This document shows, in pieces, positions 1 through 7,671 of a DNA stretch of 17,461 nt. Source of the DNA: an uncultured Desulfobacterales bacterium (GTDB taxonomy: Bacteria; Desulfobacterota; Desulfobacteria; Desulfobacterales; JAFDCJ01); NCBI GenBank assembly GCA_945787595.1, contig CALZJV010000119.1:8932-26392 (forward strand). Direction: 5' to 3'. Position 1 is the first letter of the stretch, and every line of letters begins with the position of its first letter. A program made the translations under genes and the position numbers. Below the pieces are notes generated by a model. The model saw only the letters and a list, made by a program, of their open reading frames with translations, made no database searches and was not told the origin of the DNA.

Positions 1-10
1 AATATGAACC

Positions 11-247
11 ATGCCGATCTATCATTACCATGTGAAAAAATTTGCCGAATTCGAACGAAAAAAAAAGAAGATCATTTCTCTTTTAGATATAGGTCGTTCA
101 GATGATGAGATAGCACGTCTGATGACAACTTTGGATCGGAATAACATAGAAGCTGGAAGAAGGGCAAAATATTATAATGACAGTTCCTCGATCAACGATA
201 CTATTGAACGTTGGAAACGAGAAGATCCAGCGGCGTTCAAATATTAA
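11..247 (+). CDS. Small hypothetical protein (78 aa)
   Basis: I do not recognise this family. The 78-residue product is highly charged, with a lysine-rich stretch near residues 17-20 and no signal peptide, membrane segment or cysteines. Residues about 21-45 read as two amphipathic helices with an HTH-like spacing (GRSDDEIARLM), but that is too weak to call a DNA-binding domain. The ATG follows a stop in the same frame at 5-7, so this is the longest possible start. The double-FHA gene starts 81 nt downstream on the same strand, so the two may be co-transcribed. Codon use matches the AT-rich neighbouring genes, which supports a real gene. Function unknown. Confidence 0.55.
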   Translation: MPIYHYHVKKFAEFERKKKKIISLLDIGRSDDEIARLMTTLDRNNIEAGRRAKYYNDSSSINDTIERWKREDPAAFKY

Positions 248-328
248 CGAGATAATTATCTCAAAGTGGTTTCAGACAGTGATATAAACCATTTATCTTA
301 AACTATTTATAGTGAGGAAACTAGGGCG

Positions 329-1057
329 ATGCCAACACTATCCATTTTGTTTAAAGACAAAGTTATCGAAAATTATCAAATCACTAAAGGTGACACCTTC
401 ATCATCGGTCGAAACAGTGTTAATGACATTGTCATTGATAACCTTGCAGTTTCTGATCAACATGCCAAGGTAGAGTCAGATGGGAATGGATTCGTATATG
501 TCGATCTTAATAGTGAAAACGGGTCTTTTTTAAACGAGGCCCTTATCAAAAACTATTGGCTCAATGATGGTGACAAGATAACAATCGGCAAACATATTCT
601 AAAATTCTTGAATGCCAAGACCAGAAAACAGCCAATAAAAAAACCATCCTCAATTAATCAGACAATGCAGTTGGATACTAAGAAATTTCGCGAATTGATG
701 AGAAAAAACCAACCGAAAGAAAAAAATGATCAAACACCGAATGAAAACCAAGACCAAAAGAAAAAGAAGTCGGTGGGTGTTTTATCCTATTTATCTGGCA
801 ATAAGAAACAATTTAAAATTAACAATAATTTGACTAGAATTGGAAAAGATCCGCAATCAGACATCTTAGTTAAAGGTTTTGCAGTTGGAAAAACAGCAGC
901 GGTCATCAATAAATTTCCAGACGGATGGCATATCAGTTATGTTGAGGGATTATCCCGGCCGCGGGTAAACAATAAAACCTTTAAAAAATCCATTAAACTA
1001 GAAAATTTAGATATCGTCGTTATTGGTTCGACAAAGCTACAATTTTTCATATTGTAA
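329..1057 (+). CDS. Double FHA-domain protein, second domain degenerate
   Basis: A cytoplasmic phosphothreonine-binding adaptor of 242 aa. The first FHA domain (about residues 4-95) has the canonical binding residues: G27-R28, S42 and H45 in VSDQHAKV, and N64-G65 plus N69 in ENGSFLNE. A linker follows, with T112 in a QTMQLDTKKF segment and then a Lys/Asn/Gln-rich stretch (130-147). A second FHA-like fold occupies about 150-242, with GKDPQSDI matching the first signature. There the positions normally Arg, Ser and His are Lys173, Gly187 and Ala190, so it probably cannot bind phosphothreonine. There is no signal peptide or membrane helix. A gene for a Ser/Thr kinase lies downstream and another FHA gene after it, so a role as kinase substrate or effector is inferred. 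A GAGG-like ribosome binding site lies about 13 nt before the ATG. Confidence 0.85.
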   Translation: MPTLSILFKDKVIENYQITKGDTFIIGRNSVNDIVIDNLAVSDQHAKVESDGNGFVYVDLNSENGSFLNEALIKNYWLNDGDKITIGKHILKFLNAKTRKQPIKKPSSINQTMQLDTKKFRELMRKNQPKEKNDQTPNENQDQKKKKSVGVLSYLSGNKKQFKINNNLTRIGKDPQSDILVKGFAVGKTAAVINKFPDGWHISYVEGLSRPRVNNKTFKKSIKLENLDIVVIGSTKLQFFIL

Positions 1058-1222
1058 TCTTTTCTATGGTAGTGTTAACTCTACTTTGCCAATTTAAATG
1101 TAACATTCGCTGAAGAATAACGTTAGCATGATTACTGGGCTTTACGTCAGTCTATAAGTTGTTGGAACAAAGCAGAATTGCTTAGTCGCACGATGATTTA
1201 ATGTCTGGTTAGTGGTCTGGGC

Positions 1223-1438
1223 TTAAATTTTCAATATGTCCCCCAAAGTTGGTGTTTTTCCGGTAGAGGCATATTTATTATCATTGACAGTAACCACGTC
1301 TCCACTCTTTATCAGTAATTCACAATGGCTGAGCGCCTCATTGGCGGCCATTATGCTGCCAAATCCTTTCAAGAGTCTTTCATCAAAGTGTTCACGTGCA
1401 ATTTCTTTTATCGAGGATTCGGAAATAAAAAAAAATCC
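1223..1438 (-). pseudogene. Possible minus-strand gene remnant
   Basis: Read on the minus strand, the frame between stops at 1439-1441 and 1223-1225 gives 71 sense codons with protein-like composition. Examples are KEIAREHFDERLLKGFGSI and GDVVTVNDNKYASTGKTP. The first ATG (at 1351) would leave only 42 aa, so an intact version would need an upstream or non-ATG start. The upstream part overlaps the poly-A tract and transposase fragment on the other strand, which suggests the 5' end was cut off by that element. I cannot assign a family. It could be the tail of a broken gene or a chance open frame. Confidence 0.25.
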
Positions 1439-1593
1439 TTAAACACCTGGACTTATGGGATGTCAGGCGCAAACTGCCTGCGCGCGCTCATGGCCCGCCA
1501 ACTGAAACTTTTATCATCTATGATGAGTCCTCATCGCCGAGCGCAGATGATTACCTGATGGAGGGCGATCATCCGATCGAATCATATCTATAA
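1395..1593 (+). mobile_element. C-terminal remnant of IS91-like transposase (frameshifted)
   Basis: Two adjacent frames join into one protein-like tail. The first reads AISFIEDSEIKK (about 1398-1434) and the second KKILKHLDLWDV followed by a Pro-rich stretch and TFIIYDESSSPSADDYL, ending at the TAA at 1591-1593. The switch falls in a run of nine A at 1427-1435, a typical slippage or decay site. The pattern IxKILxHLxLWD plus a Pro-rich tail resembles the C-terminus of IS91-type transposases, an assignment from memory that needs a search. The same TFIIYDE tail occurs at 11868-11929. No catalytic region is present, so this is a dead fragment. An element-end repeat begins about 15 nt downstream. 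Confidence 0.5.
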
Positions 1594-1607
1594 AAAAATT
1601 CTAGCCC

Positions 1608-1700
1608 CAGGCAAACCGGTGAGCTATGCAAAAATCGGCCTGAAATTTCAACCCCCTGGCGATAAAATATTAATCTTGACAAAAAAACCCGCTTCAGATT
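1608..1700 (+). repeat. Element-end repeat, copy 1
   Basis: One of three related segments, all in the same orientation (the others are at 8812-8903 and 11957-12036). Shared landmarks are CAGGC, then CCTGAAATTTCAA, then an A-rich stretch and ATCTTGACA followed by a CCGCTT-like block. Here it follows directly on the transposase fragment, so it is most simply the non-coding terminus of that mobile element. It contains a perfect TTGACA, but no good -10 box follows at 17 nt. Confidence 0.5.
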
Positions 1701-2080
1701 GGCGGAAGGCTATTGTTTGTGTTAATGGGTGCTTCATTATTTTGTGCTGAAGCTGAAGCCTATATAAAATTCACTATTTTCGATTTATTTAACTCAAGTA
1801 GTGATTAATTGAGTCTATATCAGATACGGAATAATTATCTGGTACTGCAATTTTATATTCTTCCAGCGAGCCGAAGGTCCAAATCCATCGTCCCAATTAT
1901 ATCAATTAGATCCTTTTCTTTTCATTTTTTGACACCCCTTCCTTATCTATGTATTAGGTATATTGGAAAAGTGTCTTGATTGAACGGACGAAAAGGCCCT
2001 CTAACGGGAATACTCCGCCAGAGGATATCACATCGGCATCTTCAAAAAACCATTATCATAGCTTTCTCTACGTAGGTTTA

Positions 2081-2130
2081 GGAATGAAGCTCCCCGCAGC
2101 AGAGCTGCGAGGAATTCTTTTGATTAAAAG
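2081..2130. repeat. GC-rich hairpin repeat (REP-like)
   Basis: CCCCGCAGC and GCTGCGAGG form a stem with a three-base AGA loop (one bulge) in otherwise AT-rich DNA, followed by GAATTCTTTTGATTAAA. The trailing block resembles the end of the repeat at 7485-7570, so both probably belong to one dispersed family. Confidence 0.45.
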
Positions 2131-2728
2131 TAACCGATTTTTGAAAGTAGCTAAAAGTAGGTGAGTTTCGATTCGGGATGAGACTCAGCTCAGAATAGGA
2201 TTCCGAATGAGAGGATAATCAGCGTTGCGCTCCTGGGTCACGAGGGGTTGGGTCAATAATTTTCCTAAATATCTACACGAAGTCGTTGTCATTGTCAAGA
2301 ATAAAGAGCACTACATTGTAGTAATTGAAAAGGTGGGTGCATGGGGATGCCGGGGTGGTGATAGCTTGCCACGACATGTAATTCGATGATTATCGAAATG
2401 TGTGATGATATAATTCGAGTATCACACGGATTTATGAGCTGTCAAACGTTGATAGATAGCAACATCGAGGTCCTAATAACTGGGATTGAGGATATCACCA
2501 TCTTTTACGGCAATTGATTTTTTCTGCTATGTTGGAGAGTACCAGCAATTTTAAATAGGTAGATTTATTGTATCAAATAGAAGTTCATTTTTCATAATAG
2601 ATTTCCAAGATGAAGCTTAAGAAATCTTAAGATTAGCCGATAAATCAATTCAGGTGATAAATATTCGAACTCTACGATGTGATCCGGTAAAACAGTTTAA
2701 AATCCCAAAGCAATAATATTTAAAGATT

Positions 2729-4234
2729 ATGGAAAAAGTGGTAGGAGTTTTTCAAGACCTTAAAACCAAGACATATGATTCAACAAGGCTTGCGCCAAAG
2801 ATTGTACGAAAGCCCAAACTATTTCTATATTGGTTGTTCAGTGCTCGATTGGCTCAACTCGTCTTATTATTTGTTGTTTTAGGATTGCCAAAATTCGTCC
2901 CCTCGATAGTAGACGCACAACTGGAACAATTTTATCCTCCCATAATCGAAAAGAAATATTGGGGTTTAATCAAAAATTCCAGGCCTAACCCACTTCTTGA
3001 AAGTCGCCAGAAAATTGCGAGAGTAATACTATGGACTGGTTCCGGCGGTCTTGTGATTTTCCTATTGATGTTGCGCATTCCGCAGACGATCAGCCATACG
3101 ACTGCGATGGCGCATAAACGTGAAAGTGAAGCCGACGCCCTGGCTGATTCTCAACCTTCGTCAAGTGTGATGCTTTATAATTCAGCACTTTCCTTAGCCT
3201 CCGATCGAACGCATGAGGCTTCCATAATCAAAAAGATCAAACGTATTGATCAACGAATCACTGAGAGGATTCTCCCAGAGAAAACCGAAGAAACCAAATT
3301 ACTGTCAGACAGAACAACGGGTGCCGAAACTCAAAGATTTGAGTCTCGTACTCAAAATTCTTCTTACATTGAAAATGAAGACGTCATAAGCGCCCCTGTT
3401 GATATTGAATCGAATTGCATCGGCCCTGATAACCGCTATTTAATAAGGAATGAATTAGGCCGAGGCGCTATGGGAATTGTTTATTGTGCTCAAGACCGAA
3501 TTCTTGGGCGTAATGTGGCTCTAAAAAACCTTACTGGCGACCTACGCGGGGATAAAGATTTGATGAGACGTTTTAAACAGGAAGCCAAAGCTCTCGCACG
3601 TTTGAGCCATCCACACATAGTGCAGGTATATGATTTCGTGCAGGATTGCGATCAGGCTTGGATCGCAATGGAACTCATTGAGGGCAAGGATCTGGCTGAC
3701 TATCTCGACGATAAAGATGTGATGCCGATGGGTGAAACTGTTCAATTGGTTACCCAAATGGCCGAAGCATTAGCTTATGCGCATAAGCGTGGTGTGGTTC
3801 ATCGAGATTTCAAACCGGCAAATGTTATTTTATCAATGGACCGTGAAGCCAAGATAACGGATTTTGGCCTGGCAAAGATTGCCCAATCTAGTGTCCATAC
3901 ACAGGTTGGCTCATTCTTAGGCTCTCCAGCCTATATGAGTCCGGAGCAGGCACAGGGTAAGGTGGCGAATGCTTATTCTGATATCTATGCGTTAGGCGTT
4001 GCCATGTATCAAATGCTCAGCGGTCGTTTACCCTTTTCGGGTGACCTTGAGAGCGTCATTGTCCAAAAACTCACCACAAGCCCAAAACCGTTGCCGGCCA
4101 TTAACGGAGAAATTCCAGGACAGCTCAAACGCTTGGTATTTCAAATGCTTGAGAAAGATTCTGACAATCGACCGGTAAGCATGGATGAGGTCGCTGAAGT
4201 CCTAAAGTCAGTCTCAGGAAAACTGGTTTCTTAA
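2729..4234 (+). CDS. Membrane-anchored Ser/Thr protein kinase
   Basis: A Hanks-type kinase of 501 aa that phosphorylates Ser/Thr on proteins. Two hydrophobic helices (about 39-56 and 99-117) form an N-terminal hairpin with a short segment of about 40 residues between them. A hydrophilic, Thr/Ser-rich juxtamembrane linker follows (about 120-235). The kinase domain fills about 236-495: glycine loop GRGAMGIVY (244-252), Lys266 in VALK, Glu285, catalytic HRDFKPAN (358-365), DFG (378-380) and SPEQ (404-407) in place of APE. All catalytic residues are present, so it should be active. The C-terminal kinase with N-terminal membrane hairpin differs from the PknB layout, and no PASTA or other sensor domain is visible. 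ATG 2729 is the first start after an in-frame stop and lacks a clear ribosome site. An FHA gene follows after 81 nt on the same strand, suggesting a kinase-reader pair. Confidence 0.93.
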   Translation: MEKVVGVFQDLKTKTYDSTRLAPKIVRKPKLFLYWLFSARLAQLVLLFVVLGLPKFVPSIVDAQLEQFYPPIIEKKYWGLIKNSRPNPLLESRQKIARVILWTGSGGLVIFLLMLRIPQTISHTTAMAHKRESEADALADSQPSSSVMLYNSALSLASDRTHEASIIKKIKRIDQRITERILPEKTEETKLLSDRTTGAETQRFESRTQNSSYIENEDVISAPVDIESNCIGPDNRYLIRNELGRGAMGIVYCAQDRILGRNVALKNLTGDLRGDKDLMRRFKQEAKALARLSHPHIVQVYDFVQDCDQAWIAMELIEGKDLADYLDDKDVMPMGETVQLVTQMAEALAYAHKRGVVHRDFKPANVILSMDREAKITDFGLAKIAQSSVHTQVGSFLGSPAYMSPEQAQGKVANAYSDIYALGVAMYQMLSGRLPFSGDLESVIVQKLTTSPKPLPAINGEIPGQLKRLVFQMLEKDSDNRPVSMDEVAEVLKSVSGKLVS

Positions 4235-4315
4235 TCGGAAAATAGGATTTGAGGCAAATTTAAAGCATATTAGAAATTAATATTTTCAAAAACCACGGCC
4301 ATTAGGAGGCGGGCA

Positions 4316-4696
4316 ATGTTGAGAATAATAGTAAAGTTCAAAAGTACTGTACTTAAAGAGTTAAAAATCAATCAAGATGAAATAATCATTGGAAGAGATT
4401 CGGGCAACGATATTCAGATTGATAATATAGCTGTTTCGCGTGAACATGCCAGGATTATCAGAGGTCCAAATTACTATCTTATCGAAGACCTGAATAGTTC
4501 AAACGGCACTTTTGTTAATGGGAAAATAATCAACAAAAAGTTCCTTAAGGCAGAAGATGAGATATTAATCGGAAAACACTCTTTACAGATCGTCTTGGAA
4601 GATCCTCCGGCCATAATGAAGGAAAGAAAACTAAAAGGAGCAGACACCACTTACAAGCTGGGACCTGCAGAGTACAAACGAATATTTAAAAAATAA
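4316..4696 (+). CDS. Single FHA-domain protein with Thr-containing tail
   Basis: A 126-aa cytoplasmic phosphothreonine-recognition protein. Nearly all of it is one canonical FHA domain (about 4-95): G26-R27, S41-R42 and H44 in VSREHARI, and N63-G64 plus N68 in SSNGTFVNG. Short length and lack of other domains recall GarA/OdhI-type regulators, in which a phosphorylated Thr outside the FHA domain can bind it; whether that applies here is inference. The tail has a double Thr (111-112) followed by YKLGPAEYKRIFKK. It aligns with the segment after the first FHA domain of the protein at 329-1057 as T-x-x-L, then an aromatic and a basic cluster. A strong AGGAGG precedes the ATG. It follows the kinase gene by 81 nt and is probably co-transcribed. 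Confidence 0.88.
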   Translation: MLRIIVKFKSTVLKELKINQDEIIIGRDSGNDIQIDNIAVSREHARIIRGPNYYLIEDLNSSNGTFVNGKIINKKFLKAEDEILIGKHSLQIVLEDPPAIMKERKLKGADTTYKLGPAEYKRIFKK

Positions 4697-4770
4697 TTCG
4701 AATCCAGTTCTTTATTGAAATATATTTTTCCTTGATAGCTCGTATGCAAAGACCTGAAATCTTTATTTTA

Positions 4771-4932
4771 TTATTCACTCTTAAATATCGTGGCACATGT
4801 GAAAAACTGTTTAATACATTCTGTAAGTCTATCCGCGTATAAGCCAAGCACCGGGAGGAACATGATAACGTAAATCTTCGCAATCACCGGGGGAAGGTCG
4901 GTGTCCGGGGGGTCGATCAGGATACCAACCAT
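4771..4932 (-). CDS. Possible small membrane protein downstream of bioN
   Basis: A 53-aa minus-strand frame begins 40 nt after the bioN stop and ends at 4771. It contains a hydrophobic stretch (about residues 17-32, KIYVIMFLPVLGLYAD) and is visibly more GC-rich in its first half than the surrounding AT-rich DNA, which argues mildly for coding. AGAGGG lies about 11 nt before the ATG. I recognise no family. It could be an extra small component or a remnant of a longer membrane protein following the biotin transporter, or a chance frame. Confidence 0.27.
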   Translation of the reverse strand: MVGILIDPPDTDLPPVIAKIYVIMFLPVLGLYADRLTECIKQFFTCATIFKSE

Positions 4933-4972
4933 AAAAACAAGAACCCTCTGTCAATCTTAATCAGAATGGTTC

Positions 4973-5728
4973 CTACAAGAGCAACATGAAGATAGACAGG
5001 AAGCAAACCACAATCAGGCAGATCCAATCCCGTTTGTGTAAATTTAGTTCGGGGTCGGTGCGATTCTCGGTGAAAGCCCTTGCTTCCATGGCGGCTACCA
5101 GGTTATCTGCCCGTTCAAACGTCCGGCGCAATATTGGAAAAGCAAGTTTTGTCAATCGATATACCGGATTCTTTCTGTTCTCCACGCCACGGGCTTTTTG
5201 GGCTTCCGCAATTTCTGCGGCCTGATGAAAAATCAGCGGAACAAAACGCAGGATCAGACCCATCATCAGAGCCACTTTTTTTTCCGCAATGAAGGGAACG
5301 GGTTTTAGAAACCACTGCACCGCAGCTTTAATTGCCGATGAGCGGGTCGTTGAAATAAATGCGAATCCAAGGATGACAATTATGGCCAGTCGCCAACAGA
5401 CCAGGATACCACTGTGCAAGCCCTGAATGGAAACACTGATAAATCGAAGCTCTATTGCGGGCGGCCCATCGGTTGAGAGCACCCGGGCAAAAAAGATAAA
5501 AAAAAGCAAAATAAAAAAATAGCGCAGCTCCTTCAACCCTGTAATTAGCGACAGACGGGCATGCAAAATGAGGCTGAGCAGCAGGCTGGTTAGAATTGCA
5601 AGTCCATGAAAATACAAGTTTAAACAAATCAGACTGATTAAAATGACAAATAGAATTTTAAATCGGACATCGATATAGTGCAGTAATGAATCCCCGGCCT
5701 GGTAACTAAACGAGGTCAATTCAGCCAT
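4973..5728 (-). CDS. bioN: ECF transporter T component, biotin (BioN/EcfT)
   Basis: The 251-aa transmembrane energy-coupling subunit of a biotin ECF transporter. Several hydrophobic helices lie in residues 24-125 and one near the C-terminus (about 235-251). The long cytoplasmic segment carries the two family coupling motifs that engage the ATPase: AQKARG (176-181) and AMEARA (213-218). The ATG overlaps the end of bioM by 13 nt with a GGAAG-type ribosome site inside bioM, so translation is probably coupled. With bioM and bioY upstream this forms a complete BioMNY set. The biotin assignment comes from bioY and birA, since T components alone do not reveal substrate. Length is normal for EcfT. 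Confidence 0.9.
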   Translation of the reverse strand: MAELTSFSYQAGDSLLHYIDVRFKILFVILISLICLNLYFHGLAILTSLLLSLILHARLSLITGLKELRYFFILLFFIFFARVLSTDGPPAIELRFISVSIQGLHSGILVCWRLAIIVILGFAFISTTRSSAIKAAVQWFLKPVPFIAEKKVALMMGLILRFVPLIFHQAAEIAEAQKARGVENRKNPVYRLTKLAFPILRRTFERADNLVAAMEARAFTENRTDPELNLHKRDWICLIVVCFLSIFMLLL

Positions 5729-6465
5729 GATTCCACTTCCAGTCCCAATCGGAGAGAGCAGGGGGTTCGAACGCCGAAGGCCTCGATGTCGGTCATAATA
5801 TCCGCTGGAATTCCATCCCTGATAATTTTACCGCTCTGCATTAAAATCATGCGATCGGCATGGGCGATAATCTTTTCCAGATCATGGGTCGTCACCACAA
5901 TCGTTTGGCCCGATTGGTGCAGGGCCAGGATGTGCTGCAATACCTGCTTGACACCCGGATAATCCAGATTTGAAAAGGGTTCATCAAAAACAATGACCCT
6001 GGGTTCCATGGCGAGAATGCCGGCAATGGCGAGCCGGCGTTTTTCACCGCCCGAAAGCAAATGAGGCCGTTGGTTGATAAAATTCGATAAACCGACGACC
6101 TCAAGTGCGTCTAACACCCTTTGTTTTACGTTGCGGTGATCTAAGCGCAGGTTTTGCGGTCCGAAAGCCACATCTTCGTATACCGTTTCACCGACAATCT
6201 GACTGTCGGCATCCTGAAACATCATACCGACCATTTGTCGTGCCCTTAATAAGTTTTGTTCGACGGGAATACCGGCCAGTCGCACCATTCCGGCAGTGGG
6301 TGAAAGGAGTCCGTTCAAATGCCTTAGCAATGTGGTTTTGCCCGAACCGTTGGGTCCGGCGATAATCACAAACGATCCTTCGCGAATGTTTAGATTGATG
6401 TCTACAATACCGATGGTGCCATCGGCAAAGCGGTGAGTGAGGTTTTCGAATTCGATGATGTTCAT
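5716..6465 (-). CDS. bioM: ECF transporter ATPase, biotin (BioM)
   Basis: The 249-aa ABC ATPase that powers biotin uptake. Walker A GPNGSGKT is at 37-44, the Q-loop glutamine at 84, signature LSGGE at 137-141, Walker B VIVFDEP at 157-163 and the switch histidine at 194. I chose the ATG at 6465 (MNIIEFENLTHRF) because the ABC fold begins there. A longer in-frame start at 6609 would add 48 residues made entirely of repeat-derived DNA (Pro/Arg-rich), which is unlike the family. No ribosome site precedes 6465, since the repeat tract runs up to the start codon, so initiation may be weak or rely on upstream translation. The gene overlaps bioN by 13 nt. Confidence 0.92.
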   Translation of the reverse strand: MNIIEFENLTHRFADGTIGIVDINLNIREGSFVIIAGPNGSGKTTLLRHLNGLLSPTAGMVRLAGIPVEQNLLRARQMVGMMFQDADSQIVGETVYEDVAFGPQNLRLDHRNVKQRVLDALEVVGLSNFINQRPHLLSGGEKRRLAIAGILAMEPRVIVFDEPFSNLDYPGVKQVLQHILALHQSGQTIVVTTHDLEKIIAHADRMILMQSGKIIRDGIPADIMTDIEAFGVRTPCSLRLGLEVESWLN

Positions 6466-6815
6466 TTCGGGTTGCGCGTTTCGAGTTACGGGTTGCGGGC
6501 AAAAAGAGCATAGAGCAAAGGGCATAGAGATTATAGAAGAATTCGGAAGTCGGAATGCGGGCTCCGGCCCATAGGGCCTGCGCCCCGGCGGGAAGCCGGA
6601 AAAAGGCATAGCCCATGGAGCCAGGTAAAAAGCTTACTAAAAAATCAGTCTTTCAAACCCTATGTGCTCTAGCCCATGTCCTCTGGCCTATGATTTATCA
6701 TTCCGAATTCCGCCTTCCCACTTCCGAATTCCAATATCTGTCATCTGTATTCCGTCCTCTGTTTTCTGTCATTGGAATTCGCCACTTGCCTGTTACCGTC
6801 TAATAGGTGAATGAC
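6466..6815. repeat. Repeat-filled spacer between bioY and bioM
   Basis: This 350-nt spacer has no gene. It contains degenerate short-unit tracts in two orientations: CGGGTTGCG/CGAGTTACGGG units next to bioM, GCATAGAGCAAAGGGCATAG with its inverted relative near 6660-6690, and GGAATTCGGAA-type units near 6540 and in inverted form at 6702-6780. A GC hairpin GGCCC-ATA-GGGCC (6566-6578) and a second stem CCGGC/GCCGG (6585-6599) sit in the middle. On the transcribed minus strand the RNA could fold extensively between bioY and bioM. Confidence 0.6.
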
Positions 6816-7385
6816 CTAAATCCGACCGGCAGCTGCAGATACCTTATCCGGAACGCCCACAACCGGCCGTAACGCTTTGGCTAATAATGCTGCAGCTGCT
6901 ATCTTCAGGCCATCGCCGATCAGAAAGGGGTACATTCCCAAGGTCAGCGTTTTGGCCCAGGTCATCCCAGTCAGGATTTTTAACCAGGTAACCCCACAGG
7001 CATACAAAACAATGGTCCCGCAAATCATTGCCAAAACATCATAACCGATTCGCTTGCCGGCCTTTTCTGAAATGTATCCGGCAATGAAAACGGCCGGAAG
7101 ATAGCCTATCAAATAGCCGCCGGTAGGTCCCACGATCCGTCCGATTCCGCCAAGACCGCCGGCAAAAACCGGCAGTCCGCATGCGCCGGTCAGCAGATAT
7201 ACCGCAACGCTGGCGACCCCCCACCGGCTCCCCAGCAGAAGACCTGCCAGAAAGACGAACATATTCTGCAAAACGATGGGTACCGGGCCGATGGGAATGG
7301 AAAGGTACGCACCGGCTGCCATTAAGGCCGCCAGCAGTGAGGCAAACACTGTCATTCGAAGTTGGCTGGAAGCGTCCATTTTCAA
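6816..7385 (-). CDS. bioY: Biotin transporter S component (BioY)
   Basis: A 189-aa integral membrane protein that captures biotin for the ECF transporter. About six hydrophobic segments span the protein. Family landmarks include PIGPVPIVLQNMFVFLAG (about 26-43) with the GxxLG that follows, and the GGIGRIVGPTGGYLIGY stretch that contributes to the binding pocket. The ATG at 7385 is followed two codons later by another ATG, so the exact start is uncertain by two residues, and no strong ribosome site is visible. Its place between birA and the bioM/bioN energising pair on the same strand supports a dedicated three-component transporter. I saw no BirA box directly upstream, so it may depend on the promoter before birA. 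Confidence 0.93.
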   Translation of the reverse strand: MKMDASSQLRMTVFASLLAALMAAGAYLSIPIGPVPIVLQNMFVFLAGLLLGSRWGVASVAVYLLTGACGLPVFAGGLGGIGRIVGPTGGYLIGYLPAVFIAGYISEKAGKRIGYDVLAMICGTIVLYACGVTWLKILTGMTWAKTLTLGMYPFLIGDGLKIAAAALLAKALRPVVGVPDKVSAAAGRI

Positions 7386-7671
7386 TCGCTCAACTTAGGC
7401 CCTTAGTAATTGTTTCTGTGCATTTTTGTGGCAAAAAAAATCGTATTGGGATTTTCTCGCTATCTTGCAACGATTAAATATTAAAGCCTCCGGCTCGTAG
7501 ATCCTACCCTCCGGCCTGGAAGCCCTACGGGCTGGAAGCGGGCTCGGAGAAGAATTCTTTCGATTTAAAAAACGTCTGAGCGAAGCGACATCCACAAATA
7601 TTCAATTTGCAATCTTCAATCTTCAATTCCGGTTCGTCCGGGTGAGCTATTTTCAAATCATAACAGGCTTC
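7386..7671. repeat. Spacer between birA and bioY with REP-like hairpins
   Basis: This 286-nt stretch has no gene. The core, 7485-7570, is a GC-rich repeat containing GCCTCCGGCTCGTAGA, the stem AGCCC-TAC-GGGCT (7521-7533), GGCTCGGAGA and a trailing GAATTCTTTCGATTTAAA. The GGCTCGTAGA and GCTCGGAGA blocks recur at 17228-17270, and the trailing block resembles 2112-2130. I saw no clear promoter or BirA half-site pair for bioY here. Confidence 0.5.

Larger units (their letters stand above)
1058..2728. other. Gene-poor 1.7-kb spacer with element remnants
   Basis: No convincing intact gene lies between the double-FHA gene and the Ser/Thr kinase. Separate entries describe a possible minus-strand gene remnant (1223-1438), a transposase C-terminal fragment (1395-1593), an element-end repeat (1608-1700) and a hairpin repeat (2081-2130). 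Between 1795 and 1860 are small inverted repeats such as CAGATA/TATCTG. A TTGACA at about 1929 has a TATTAG 17 nt downstream and could be a promoter, but no gene follows it. Two tiny frames overlap by ATGA at 2386-2389: an open frame of about 56 codons without ATG ending at 2389, and a 43-codon ATG frame from 2386 to 2517. They look mildly coding-like but have no ribosome site or recognisable family. The spacer probably records insertion and decay inside an older FHA/kinase operon. Confidence 0.5.

Noticed and set aside
1976..2164. 62-codon plus-strand frame
   Set aside because: It runs through a hairpin repeat, has no ribosome site and no protein-like composition.
6466..6609. N-terminal extension of BioM
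   Set aside because: The 48 added residues are translated repeat DNA and the ABC fold starts at the ATG at 6465.
7386..7500. A second BirA box before bioY
   Set aside because: No pair of GTTAAC or GTAAAC half-sites with a 14-15-nt spacer is present.
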